Shown here one piece after another: positions 1-8,457 of a stretch of DNA of 47,606 nt (positions are counted from its first letter, which is position 1; each line of letters begins with the position of its first letter). Made by a program: the position numbers and the translations under genes. The notes below the pieces were generated by a model. The model worked only from the letters and a program-made list of their open reading frames with translations. It searched no databases and was not told the DNA's origin. Source of the DNA: Verrucomicrobiia bacterium (GTDB lineage: Bacteria; Verrucomicrobiota; Verrucomicrobiia; Verrucomicrobiales; Akkermansiaceae); NCBI GenBank assembly GCA_030432565.1, contig JAUIGV010000039.1, positions 1 through 47,606 of the forward strand, read 5' to 3'.

Positions 1-196
1 TATCTTGACGGGTCAGGTGCTTGTATTGATTCACTTTGAGTTTGGTTTGGCGATCGAACCAGAGCGTCTCTCAGGCCCTGGCCTATTGCCAACCTCAAAC
101 GTTGCACTTCAGTTTTGATTCCAATTTGGATAGACTGGGCGGACGACAAAAAGAGATTGTTTTCAGCGAAGAGCACGGCACCGTTCCCACGAAACC

Positions 197-601
197 ATGG
201 GCAGGGGATACGAAGAGAATCAGGAACGTCTTGGGATTTTGCAGAGCTTTGGCAGGGACCTCGCAAGGCGGGCCAAATCGACCTGTGAACTCAGCGGCGC
301 GAAAGGGGTCCCGCTTGCGATTTACGAAGTACCGCCGGTTCCAAAGTCGCCCGACTTTGAACGCTGTCTTCTCTTGTCGGAGGACACGATCGCGTCTCTT
401 TCAAAGCCTTCGCTCCTCAATGCGGACGATTGGCGTCATTTGAGTGAATTGATTTGGTCCGAGCAGCCGCTGCAGCAAGTGATGAGCTATCGCATCTTGG
501 AGTTTCTCGCCAAGAATCACGATTGGTGCTCCGCAATTTTGGAAGAGGCCTATGTCGATGACGAAGTGATCGCGGAGGCAAGGGCGGTGCCAATCATCTA
601 A
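197..601 (+). CDS. PhnA/YjdM-like protein with degenerate zinc knuckles
   Basis: This 134-residue protein has the layout of the short PhnA (YjdM) family: an N-terminal zinc-ribbon-like part and a C-terminal part beginning with a W-x-x-L...W-S-E pattern. The signature Y-E-V-P-P lies near residues 43-47, and a D-W-R-H-L...L-I-W-S-E block plus a Y-V-D-D-E near the C-terminus match relatives. Family members normally carry two C-x-x-C pairs. Here the first pair is C30-x-x-S33, and the second region holds only C57 with Ser61 nearby, so the metal site looks lost. The family's role is unclear; despite the name it is not a proven phosphonate hydrolase. ATG 197 has no strong ribosome site. The LysR gene starts 42 bases downstream on the same strand. 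Confidence 0.75.
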   Translation: MGRGYEENQERLGILQSFGRDLARRAKSTCELSGAKGVPLAIYEVPPVPKSPDFERCLLLSEDTIASLSKPSLLNADDWRHLSELIWSEQPLQQVMSYRILEFLAKNHDWCSAILEEAYVDDEVIAEARAVPII

Positions 602-643
602 CGAAAACAGAGTTGGTATGCGCTCTGCTCATCTTATTCACAA

Positions 644-1567
644 ATGATGGAGCTTCCAGATTTAAGGCAGGTGAGGTCGCTGGTGGCAGTGGCTGAGACT
701 GAGAGTTTTACCAAGGCCGCCGAAAGGCTGGGAGTCACGCAATCAGCGGTCAGCCATTCCATTCGCGCGCTCGAGACCCAACTCGACTCCAAGTTGGTCG
801 AGCGGGCCGGTAAAAGAGTCGCGCTTTCCCAAAACGGCACCATTTTGCTACGGCGCTTCAAGGCCGCGATCAGCGAACTGGAGAAAGCCCAGGAGGAATT
901 GGGCCTTCTCAAGCGCTGGGGCCAGGGAAGATTGCGGGTTGGAGCCACCCATACGCTTTGCACCTACCTGCTCCCCGCAGTCATGCAAAAATTCCGGGAG
1001 CTTTATCCCCGAGCCGAAATCCATATCGAGTCCGGCGACACCTCGGAGTTGATCGAGAGTCTGGACCGGAGCGAGATCGATCTTGTCCTCGGCATGAACG
1101 GCCGCGAGCCAACCTGGGCCCGCTTTGATCCCATCTTTGAGGATGAGCTCATCTTTGTGGTTGCCCCCGATCATCCGTGGGCCAAAGCCGGATCCGTGGC
1201 CGCCGAAGAAGTCGGCAAGGAATCCTTCCTCGTTTACGCACGCTCCAGCGAGACCTATCGCTTCCTCAAGTCCTCGTTTGAAGAAGCCGGAGTTCGCCTC
1301 CGCCCCAGCCTCAGCCTCGGCGATATGGGGGCGATCAAGGAAATGGCCAAAGTCGGCGTCGGCGTCGGAATTGTGGCCCCTTGGGTTGCGCAGAATGAAA
1401 TTGATGACGGCGAGCTTGTCGCGATCCCGCTCGGAATCGCCACCCGCCGTCGCTCCTGGGGTCTCGTTTGTCACGAAGGCCGCCACCTCAACATGGTCGA
1501 GGAAGACTTCCTCCGCATCTGCCGGAATGTCGCCAAAACCCTCACCGGAGTTCGGAACGAGGATTGA
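644..1567 (+). CDS. LysR-family transcriptional regulator
   Basis: A 307-residue LysR-type regulator of normal family length. The N-terminal winged helix-turn-helix is clear at about residues 5-65 (F-T-K-A-A-E-R-L-G-V-T-Q-S-A-V-S-H-S-I), followed by a linker helix and a periplasmic-binding-like effector domain at about residues 92-300. Such proteins act as tetramers that bind promoter DNA and respond to a small molecule. The two first codons are both ATG, so translation could begin at 644 or 647. The enolase-superfamily gene starts 36 bases after the stop on the same strand, so the two are probably co-transcribed and the regulator may sense that enzyme's substrate or product. The effector cannot be named from sequence. 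Confidence 0.93.
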   Translation: MMELPDLRQVRSLVAVAETESFTKAAERLGVTQSAVSHSIRALETQLDSKLVERAGKRVALSQNGTILLRRFKAAISELEKAQEELGLLKRWGQGRLRVGATHTLCTYLLPAVMQKFRELYPRAEIHIESGDTSELIESLDRSEIDLVLGMNGREPTWARFDPIFEDELIFVVAPDHPWAKAGSVAAEEVGKESFLVYARSSETYRFLKSSFEEAGVRLRPSLSLGDMGAIKEMAKVGVGVGIVAPWVAQNEIDDGELVAIPLGIATRRRSWGLVCHEGRHLNMVEEDFLRICRNVAKTLTGVRNED

Positions 1568-1603
1568 TGTTCGCGGTTGGGCCGGTCAACCTGTCGACCG
1601 CCC

Positions 1604-2944
1604 ATGAAAGTCACCGGTATCTCGCTCTCCTTTGTCCCCGTCATCACCCGGGTTCCCCTCAAGTTTGGCGATCAAACATTGACCGAAGTCCGCTGCGCGC
1701 GCGTCGCGATCGAAGCTGGTGACGCGGGCCGAAGCGCAACCGGTTGGGCTGAGACTCCGCTCAGTGTCGCCTGGGTCTGGCCTTCCTCGCTCGGCTACCG
1801 GGAACGCGAGGAACGTTTGCAGGAGTTTTGCGAAAAACTGCGCGGCGATCTCGAGTCGCACCTTGGCGAAGGCCACCCCTTTGTCATCGGCCATCGCTAC
1901 ATTGAGGACCGCCTGCACGACTGTCTCCAGGAGGAAAACGCCGGCCGCGAAGCGGACGCCCACATGCCACACCTCGCTGCCCTCGTCTGTCTCTCCGCCT
2001 TTGACCTCGCCCTTTATGATGCCTTTGGGAAACTTCACAACGTGGGGGCCTTCGAGTGCCTCGACAAGCAATGGCTCGGTGACCACGACCTGAGCCACTT
2101 CCTTGAACCGGCCGATCAATTCATCGCAAAATACCCCGCCGACTACCTCGTCGAACCTGCCATGACCCAGCCCGTTTGGCACCTTGTCGGCGGGCTCGAC
2201 CCCATCAAGGAATCCGAACTCACCGGCGGAGAACCGGACGATGGTTATCCCGTTCTCCTCCGCGATTGGATCCAGCGCGATGGTTTGCAGTGCCTCAAAA
2301 TCAAACTCCGTGGCAACGACCTCGAGTGGGATTTCCAGCGTCTCGTCGAGATTGGTCAAATCGCCCTTGAAGAAGGCGTCACCCACCTCACCACCGACTT
2401 CAATTGCATGGTGACCGATCCCGCCTACGTGAATGAAATTCTCGACCGTACCGCCGCCGATTATCGCGAAATTTTTGACCGCATCGTTTACGTCGAGCAG
2501 CCTTTCCCCTACGATCTCGAGGCCAATCAAATTGACGTTCATTCCGTCAGCGAGCGAAAGCCGCTGTTCATGGATGAGAGCGCGCATGACTGGCGCTTCG
2601 TCCGGCTGGGCCGTGAACTGGGCTGGACCAGTGTCGCATTGAAAACCTGCAAAACGCTCACTGGAGCCATCCTCAGTTTATGCTGGGCCAAAGAGCATGA
2701 CATGACCCTCATGGTTCAGGACCTCACCAACCCCAGGCTCGCGCAAGTGCCCCATGTCCTCCTCGCCGCATATGCCGGCACCATCTGCGGAGTCGAGAGT
2801 AACAGCATGCAGTTCTACCCCGAGGCCTCATCCGAGTTCCTTAAGGTGCATCCCGGCTTGTATCAACGCCGCAACGGCATCCTCGACCTGAGCACCCTCA
2901 ATGGTCCTGGCTTCGGCTACGCAGGCGTTGAGTTCCTCTCCTGA
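1604..2944 (+). CDS. Enolase-superfamily enzyme (muconate cycloisomerase/dipeptide epimerase type), enlarged N-terminal domain
   Basis: A 446-residue enolase-superfamily protein. The barrel shows the full muconate-lactonizing subgroup set: K232-I-K234 on one side, metal ligands D265, E298 and D324 (in M-D-E-S), and K347 on the opposite side. This arrangement supports proton abstraction next to a carboxylate, as in dipeptide epimerases, cycloisomerases or o-succinylbenzoate synthases. The protein is about 70-80 residues longer than typical members, and the extra length lies before the first catalytic lysine, in or next to the capping domain that sets specificity. ATG 1604 was chosen because the family-like sequence M-K-V-T-G-I starts there; an earlier in-frame start at 1577 would add nine unlikely residues. 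The substrate is unknown. It probably forms an operon with the LysR gene upstream. Confidence 0.88.
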   Translation: MKVTGISLSFVPVITRVPLKFGDQTLTEVRCARVAIEAGDAGRSATGWAETPLSVAWVWPSSLGYREREERLQEFCEKLRGDLESHLGEGHPFVIGHRYIEDRLHDCLQEENAGREADAHMPHLAALVCLSAFDLALYDAFGKLHNVGAFECLDKQWLGDHDLSHFLEPADQFIAKYPADYLVEPAMTQPVWHLVGGLDPIKESELTGGEPDDGYPVLLRDWIQRDGLQCLKIKLRGNDLEWDFQRLVEIGQIALEEGVTHLTTDFNCMVTDPAYVNEILDRTAADYREIFDRIVYVEQPFPYDLEANQIDVHSVSERKPLFMDESAHDWRFVRLGRELGWTSVALKTCKTLTGAILSLCWAKEHDMTLMVQDLTNPRLAQVPHVLLAAYAGTICGVESNSMQFYPEASSEFLKVHPGLYQRRNGILDLSTLNGPGFGYAGVEFLS

Positions 2945-3180
2945 CCTCCCCGCCAAATCGCCCACCGGGCCACAGCCCTGATCTCAACCCGGACTGCGAT
3001 CTCAAGGGGAATTTTCAGGCTGAGGCAATAAGCTTCATGAGGAGGCTGACGGAATCACCAGCATGGTGAGTCAGATCTCGGGACGGGGAGTGGTTTTGAT
3101 CTGTAATTGGTTCGGCTGGGTCACTGGGAAGGGATTGGTTACATGGTTGGAATCCGCCGCTACCTTGAGGGCCGGGCCGG

Positions 3181-5772
3181 TCACGCCATGTTGGAGGACG
3201 TGTCTGCGAGCAATAACGGGCCGCTGGGCGGAATGGATTCTGATGGTCTGTCGAGGAGGTAGACGCGGCCACGAGTACCATCGACACGGACCCGGGTGCC
3301 ATTCTGGAGTTGTGAAAGGCAGTTGCGGACGGACATGACGGCTGGGATACGCATTTCCCGTGCGGTGACCGCTCCGTGGGAGAGAGACCCGCCACTTTCG
3401 GTGATGACGGCACTCGCGGTGTAGAATAAGGGCGTCCAGGCAGGGTTGGTGGTCCGGGCGACGAGGATGGCTCTGCGGGGGAAATCAGCGAAGTCCTGGG
3501 GGCCGGAGACGATGTAGATCTGACCTTCCACCGTGCCGGGACTGCCGGGATGACCTGTCATTTGGGTTCCTGCCGGAGCAGGACCATGCCCGGTATCCGT
3601 AGCATCGGGGGTCCAGCCGGGAGTTTGCGCACGGGCCTTCTCCCAAGAGGCTTTTTCGTTGGTGACGACCTTTGAGAAGGCTGCCCACGTGGTGTTGTCG
3701 TCGGCGCAGATAGCGGCTTCAATGTCGTTCTCACGGGCGAAGAAGATATCCATGGGGTCGCTCAGGATGCCCCGGTCAACGAGACGCTGGCCGAGGGATC
3801 GCAAAATTTTTCGGAGGGGTTTGGCGAGACGGGTCGTCTGATAGTGCTCGAGGTCATCGAGGCTGGTATAGGCCCGTGCGAGGCGGATGACTTCGTGCAT
3901 GAAGAAGTGGAGATCGGCGGGGAGGCGTTGGATGAGCGAGAATTCGGCGGCCTGCGAGCGGATTTTCATTTCCCGTTCCCGGTCAGCAGGGGTGAGATCG
4001 ACGGGGGCATCGAGGATGAGTGCGATTTGATCGAGGGCGACCCAGGGGACCTCGGCCCAGAGTGGTTGGTAGAGATCGAAGTCGATCTCGCGGTGGCCGT
4101 GGTTGCGCATCATGAGGAGGAAGCGGCGGTGGAACCCGGTATGGTCGGTCTCGAGGAGACCACTTTCCCAGAGGGATTGGTTGCTTTCCCCGCTGCGGAG
4201 CCTTCTACCGAGGAGGGGATCGAGGCGGGCGAGTTCAGCGAGTTCAAAAAGTTCCTTGTTGATGGCACCTGTCTTCGTTTCGCAGAAGGCGAGGAGGTCG
4301 TCCATGATCGGTGCGAATTCTTCCGGGCCGAAAAGATTGTGGAGGAGGAAGTGGAGGAGTTTGTAGAGGAGTCCCTGCGTGACGGAGATGGCGATGTTGG
4401 GGAGGAAATACTGGGTGCCGTGGGCGTTGATTTTCCGGACGAGATCCCAGAGGCCGCAGATCGATTTGTCATCGAGTGGTTCTGCATCGAATTCGCCGAG
4501 TCGGACGAGGTAGTAGTCGAGGTCACGGGACCAATGGATTGGGAGCTCCTGGACCCATCGAAAGCGTTCGCGAAGTTGGGGGATGAGGGTGGGGAGGTCT
4601 TCGAGGGAATTGAGGACGAAGGGAAATTGTTTGGCGTAGAGGTCGACGGCGTTTTGGTTCCCGTAGATGTAGTGTCCGTGTTTGCCGAACCATTCACCTG
4701 AGAAGGGCGGGAAGCCCATCAGGCGGAAGGAGTGGTCCATGGATTGATGGAAGCCGCGGTTCACAAAATCCCAGGTGAGGGGAGTGATGACATTGGGGAA
4801 GCGCTCGGCGGACTCGTTGCGGGTCCATTTTGGGGGAATGGTGGTGATGGGGCGGGACTGGAGAAGGACGAGTTGATCATCGACGAACCCCCACTCGATG
4901 TCCTGGGGAAAACGGTAATGTTGCTCTACTTCTTGAAGGAGGTCGTTGACTGCTTTGAGATTGGCGGGGGTGAGGCTCGGAGACCGGCTGTCGCTGGCGT
5001 TGAGGATCTGGTCTTCGACGCCGCCCGAAGTTGAGGATCTGGTCTGGATTGATTTGTCGGCGATGATGGTGGAGAGAATGGCACCGGAGGATTTTTGAAT
5101 TTCCCATTGATCGACTTCGCAGGCACCGTTGACGACGGATTCTCCGAGGCCGAAGTTGGCGCTGATGAGGGCGGTGTCGAGGTCGCCGGTGATGGGGTTC
5201 ATGCTGAAGGCCACTCCTGCCTTATCGCAAGGGGCCATGAGTTGCACGACGACCGCCATTTGCGCTGCGGAGTGATCGAAGCCGTGCTGGTTACGGTAGG
5301 CGATGGTGCGGTCGTGCCAGAGAGAGGCGTAACATTCGCGAACGGCGGTGAGGACAGCATCTTGGTCGATGCAGTTGAGGAAGGAATCGTGTTGTCCGGC
5401 GAAAGCGGCATCGGCCATGTCCTCCATGGTTGAGGAGGAGCGCACGGCAAAGGCGGTGTTGGCGGGGAAGGTTTCGAGGGTGGTCCTGATCCCGGCAGCA
5501 ATGGAATCGGGGAGGGGGATCGTCCGGAGGTACTGGCGAAGTTCATTGGCAGCTTTGGTGAGGGCAGAAGGGTTGTCGTGGGGGAGGTTACACAGAGCGT
5601 GGCGGAACGAAGGGGCGGACTCGAGCCAATCCCGGTAGGCAGAGACGGGGACGATGAAGCCGTTGGGCACGTTGAAGTTACCCGACGTCAGTTGCGCGAG
5701 GTTTGCGCCTTTGCCACCACTGTATTCGGGAAGGAGCGCGTGAGGGGAGTTGAAGTTGAGGATGGTGTTCAT
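3181..5772 (-). CDS. ATP-grasp / phosphohistidine phosphotransferase, rifampicin-phosphotransferase-like
   Basis: An 863-residue protein with an N-terminal pyruvate-phosphate-dikinase ATP-binding domain (Y-S-G-G-K21-G-A-N-L; F-A-V-R-S-S-S-x-x-E-D; G-Q-H-D-S-F), a long middle domain, and a C-terminal swivelling phosphohistidine domain (G-G-S-L-S-H799-G-A-V-T-A-R-E). The His domain is at the very end and no C-terminal PEP/pyruvate barrel follows, so it should not be a PEP synthase. Length and order match rifampicin phosphotransferase (Rph), which moves a phosphate from ATP via His to a hydroxyl of a bound small molecule. The real acceptor is unknown. ATG 5772 overlaps the stop of the upstream acyltransferase by 4 bases, which points to translational coupling. 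A longer open frame upstream of 5772 is only a shadow of that acyltransferase. Confidence 0.88.
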   Translation of the reverse strand: MNTILNFNSPHALLPEYSGGKGANLAQLTSGNFNVPNGFIVPVSAYRDWLESAPSFRHALCNLPHDNPSALTKAANELRQYLRTIPLPDSIAAGIRTTLETFPANTAFAVRSSSTMEDMADAAFAGQHDSFLNCIDQDAVLTAVRECYASLWHDRTIAYRNQHGFDHSAAQMAVVVQLMAPCDKAGVAFSMNPITGDLDTALISANFGLGESVVNGACEVDQWEIQKSSGAILSTIIADKSIQTRSSTSGGVEDQILNASDSRSPSLTPANLKAVNDLLQEVEQHYRFPQDIEWGFVDDQLVLLQSRPITTIPPKWTRNESAERFPNVITPLTWDFVNRGFHQSMDHSFRLMGFPPFSGEWFGKHGHYIYGNQNAVDLYAKQFPFVLNSLEDLPTLIPQLRERFRWVQELPIHWSRDLDYYLVRLGEFDAEPLDDKSICGLWDLVRKINAHGTQYFLPNIAISVTQGLLYKLLHFLLHNLFGPEEFAPIMDDLLAFCETKTGAINKELFELAELARLDPLLGRRLRSGESNQSLWESGLLETDHTGFHRRFLLMMRNHGHREIDFDLYQPLWAEVPWVALDQIALILDAPVDLTPADREREMKIRSQAAEFSLIQRLPADLHFFMHEVIRLARAYTSLDDLEHYQTTRLAKPLRKILRSLGQRLVDRGILSDPMDIFFARENDIEAAICADDNTTWAAFSKVVTNEKASWEKARAQTPGWTPDATDTGHGPAPAGTQMTGHPGSPGTVEGQIYIVSGPQDFADFPRRAILVARTTNPAWTPLFYTASAVITESGGSLSHGAVTAREMRIPAVMSVRNCLSQLQNGTRVRVDGTRGRVYLLDRPSESIPPSGPLLLADTSSNMA

Positions 5773-6956
5773 GAGGCTGATTTTTGTGGAGGGAGTTCGG
5801 TGAGGATGAGAGAGTGCAGAGTGAGAGCGTCGGATCGGAGACCGGCGTGGAAGAGGCCGTTCCATGAGGCGACGGCGAGCTTCTTGAAGCGATACCAGCC
5901 GAGGAGGGAGACGGTCGTGAAGCTGAGATAGGCGATGGTCGCTCCGACCTGCTCGAGAATCAGAAGCAGGGTGACCATGGCCGTCGCCCAGGCGACGAAA
6001 GCAGGCACGCCCGGGAGGATACGCCAGAGGGCAATGACGTTGGTGTCGTCGGCGCAGCGGCGGGCTGTCCAGTAGCCGATGGCGAGCGGAGGTAGATTGA
6101 GCAAGGCTCCAGTGAGGACGGGAATGGCCAGGAGAATGGTGAGGAGGGCGTAGAGCCAGGCGGGGCCCTTTGGGAAGAGGGGGACGCCTTGGTGGCGCAG
6201 GACGCGGCGAGGTTGCACCTTTTCCTCGAGGTCGTTCCAGGCCTGCACGGCGCGGGAGGGAAGGCCGTGCTCCATGGCCTTCAGCTTGTCGAAGAACTGA
6301 TGGTCGGTGCCGAGGGTGGCGATATAAGCGAAGCGATGAGCGAGGTCGTGGGTTTTCTGATCGGGGACATTGAAGCCGACGTCTTCGAGGGCGGTGGTGA
6401 AGCGTTGTTTGATGTGGCCGAGATTCGAGTCGGTGGCTTGGAGAGTCATTGGTTCTCCGACGATGATCTCGACCCGGGAGCGAAAGGCCCAGGGGCATTC
6501 GTAGTGAATGCCGAGGGGGAGGACCGTGAGGGGAGTGCCGTTCTCGATGAAGCGATGGGCAATGCGGGCGGCACCGCTTTTGAAGGGGAGATGGCGTGGA
6601 CCAAGTTTGCTGGTCCCTTCCGGGAAGATGGCGAGACGATTGTTTTCCTGGAGATGGCTGACGCAGGAATCGATCATGCGACGGTTGTCGTCCCGTGTGC
6701 CACCGTCACTGCTGCGAATGACCTCCAGACCGCTGAAAAAGAGTTTGCCGATGGGATTGTCGCGGAGCCTGGCCCGGACAAGGTAGGTGAGGTTGGAGAC
6801 GGCCGAGCGGTAGACGAATCCATCGGTGGCGCCGTTACGGTGGAGGCAGAGGACGAGGAGCGGGCCTGATGGGGGCACCTTGGCTGCGCCGCGGACAGTG
6901 ATCCGGCTGTAGTAGAGACCGCGGATGAAGCCATGAAACCGGGCGTGGAAGCTCAT
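5769..6956 (-). CDS. PlsC-type lysophospholipid/glycerolipid acyltransferase
   Basis: A 395-residue acyltransferase of the PlsC/GPAT superfamily. The catalytic His-Asp pair is H39-R-N-G-A-T-D45, one residue wider than the textbook H-x4-D spacing. The F-P-E-G acceptor-binding motif follows at residues 111-114, and a P-F-K-S-G-A-A-R-I block continues the fold. About four hydrophobic stretches after residue 270 predict a membrane-bound C-terminus. Family members move an acyl chain to a hydroxyl of a glycerol phosphate or related lipid. The start overlaps the sulfotransferase stop by 4 bases and the stop overlaps the phosphotransferase start by 4 bases, so the three proteins are probably made together. 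The acceptor need not be glycerol phosphate. Confidence 0.88.
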   Translation of the reverse strand: MSFHARFHGFIRGLYYSRITVRGAAKVPPSGPLLVLCLHRNGATDGFVYRSAVSNLTYLVRARLRDNPIGKLFFSGLEVIRSSDGGTRDDNRRMIDSCVSHLQENNRLAIFPEGTSKLGPRHLPFKSGAARIAHRFIENGTPLTVLPLGIHYECPWAFRSRVEIIVGEPMTLQATDSNLGHIKQRFTTALEDVGFNVPDQKTHDLAHRFAYIATLGTDHQFFDKLKAMEHGLPSRAVQAWNDLEEKVQPRRVLRHQGVPLFPKGPAWLYALLTILLAIPVLTGALLNLPPLAIGYWTARRCADDTNVIALWRILPGVPAFVAWATAMVTLLLILEQVGATIAYLSFTTVSLLGWYRFKKLAVASWNGLFHAGLRSDALTLHSLILTELPPQKSAS

Positions 6957-8170
6957 GCCTTGGTGGGAGAGGGGAAATAGTCGGCGAGGCAGTAGCTGTG
7001 TTTGCCGAACTTGTTGGGGACGGAGATGTCCATCTCGTGCTGCAGTTTTTTCTCAAGGGGAGCGGTGAGTGCGGTTCCGGCGAAGCGGAAGATGGAGGCC
7101 GCCGTTTCGACGGGATCGTTGAGAAATTCGCGGTAGCGAACGGAGAGGACGCGGTTCTGGTGGGTGCGGAGAATGGCATCGGCCCGGGCGTTGTCGCGGA
7201 CGATGTACTTTTTCACTTGGCGTCCGATGTCTTGTCCATTCAGGTGGTCACTGGTCAGACAGCGGAAGGCAGCGCAAAGGGAGCAGATGCTGCCGAGGAC
7301 CTCGCTGAAGTTTCGCTGGAGGTGAATGAAGCGAGCATCGGGAAAGACCTTGAGGATGCTGTCGATGGACTGGGTGTGGAGGGGGGACTTGAGCAGCCAT
7401 TGTTTGCCGTGGTCGCCGAGGATCTGGAGTTGGTTGTGGAAGTGTTGATACGTGGGCAGGTAGTTGGCGGTTTCGAGAAACTCATTGTAGGCGGGGATGT
7501 GGAAGAGGGCCGGGAACATTTGGGAGACAAAGCGGCCGAGGAGCATCTTCGTGCATTCCTCGGGGCCCTCGACACGTTGTTCGTGGATGGTCCGCATCGA
7601 CGGTGCGAAGTGGTGGGTGAACTTGATTTGGGCGAGGGCTTGGATCCGTTTGACGAGGACCGGACGTTTGCTGGCGACCTTGTGGGTTTCCCAATTGCGG
7701 AGGGTGCGGAAGTTGCCGGTGGCTCCGAGAAGGTTGAAGAGGTAGGTGGAGCCGGTGCGGGGCATGCCCAGGATGAAGATGGGCGCCTTGATGGCCGGGA
7801 AGGAGGAATGCTCAAGACGGCGCTTGATCTGGTAGTTGTTGAGGAGGGTTTCCTTGACGAACTGTTCGAACACGCCCTGACCGAAACCATTGAGGCGGGC
7901 GGTCTCGTGGACGCAGCGGAGGAGGAACTCGCAATCCTGCTGCATGGCGGGATCGAGGTGCTCGGCGTATTTTAGTCGATCGAGTTCGATCAGCCGGGGT
8001 TTCTTAAGGGAGCGGACCAAGCGATACGAAAGCGAGCGATGGGGGTTTCGCAGGTCGATGGTGGGAGCCTCAGGGGCCGGCGATGGATTGGCCGGAGTAG
8101 TTTCGAGCGTGACAGGCTTGATTTTCTGGGGGCCGGGTCCAATGGGGCGGGGTTGATTTTTCGTTCTCAT
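6953..8170 (-). CDS. PAPS-dependent sulfotransferase
   Basis: A 405-residue sulfotransferase. The 5'-phosphosulfate-binding loop is plain at about residues 132-144 (F-I-L-G-M-P-R-T-G-S-T-Y), and the 3'-phosphate-binding region follows near residues 250-285 (L-L-K-S-P-L-H, then R-F-I-H-L-Q-R-N-F-S-E). These motifs define enzymes that move sulfate from PAPS to a hydroxyl or amine. About 40 proline-rich, disordered residues precede the fold. ATG 8170 has a good ribosome site (AGGGGTG about 8 bases upstream). It is the first gene of the trio sulfotransferase-acyltransferase-phosphotransferase, with a 4-base overlap to the next gene. A tandem 9-base repeat lies about 100-120 bases upstream. The acceptor molecule cannot be named. 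Confidence 0.9.
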   Translation of the reverse strand: MRTKNQPRPIGPGPQKIKPVTLETTPANPSPAPEAPTIDLRNPHRSLSYRLVRSLKKPRLIELDRLKYAEHLDPAMQQDCEFLLRCVHETARLNGFGQGVFEQFVKETLLNNYQIKRRLEHSSFPAIKAPIFILGMPRTGSTYLFNLLGATGNFRTLRNWETHKVASKRPVLVKRIQALAQIKFTHHFAPSMRTIHEQRVEGPEECTKMLLGRFVSQMFPALFHIPAYNEFLETANYLPTYQHFHNQLQILGDHGKQWLLKSPLHTQSIDSILKVFPDARFIHLQRNFSEVLGSICSLCAAFRCLTSDHLNGQDIGRQVKKYIVRDNARADAILRTHQNRVLSVRYREFLNDPVETAASIFRFAGTALTAPLEKKLQHEMDISVPNKFGKHSYCLADYFPSPTKA

Positions 8171-8271
8171 GGGGTCTTCACCCCTGAGATCGGATTTTGA
8201 AAGGAATAGTTACGGGCTGCAGGGAAAATGGCCGAAAATGCTCCAAAGAGCGGAGGAAAAGGTCCCCTGCC

Positions 8272-8289
8272 TAATCTAACTAATCTAAC
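8272..8289 (-). repeat. Tandem 9-base repeat upstream of the sulfotransferase operon
   Basis: Two perfect head-to-tail copies of TAATCTAAC (GTTAGATTA on the coding strand of the operon) occupy 8272-8280 and 8281-8289. They lie in the 287-base gap between the sulfotransferase start (8170) and the end of the hydrolase gene (8458), about 100-120 bases before the sulfotransferase start codon. The position suits an operator or an activator site, but no known regulator motif is recognised. The rest of the gap shows no gene. Confidence 0.4.
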
Positions 8290-8457
8290 ATATGTCAGGC
8301 TTGGTAAACGCTTTTCGGGAAAAGGCCCTGAGAACCGGATTTGGTGGGGGAACGGGGGTTCCGTAATTCGGCGTCATCGCGCACCTCGAAAGATTTTACC
8401 TCCGACCAACCCGATAAAACAGACCCGGGCCGTTGGTGTCTTGGTCCACAACCGCCG

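Noticed and set aside
1-196. Possible promoter or gene end before the PhnA-like gene
   Set aside because: A TTGACG at 5-10 has no suitable -10 box at normal spacing, and no frame with protein features reaches this part.
1586-2587. Long minus-strand open frame over the enolase-superfamily gene
   Set aside because: The plus-strand protein has all catalytic residues; the antisense frame is a shadow.
3844-4701. Long plus-strand open frame rich in Glu, Val and Asp
   Set aside because: It is antisense to the phosphotransferase gene, whose reading shows clear domains and motifs. The Glu/Val/Asp bias is typical of a GC-rich shadow frame.
3181-5772. PEP synthase (pyruvate, water dikinase)
   Set aside because: The phosphohistidine domain is C-terminal and no PEP/pyruvate-binding barrel follows, so the classic reaction is unlikely.
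6998-7975. Acidic plus-strand open frame over the sulfotransferase gene
   Set aside because: Antisense shadow: the minus-strand protein carries PAPS-binding motifs.
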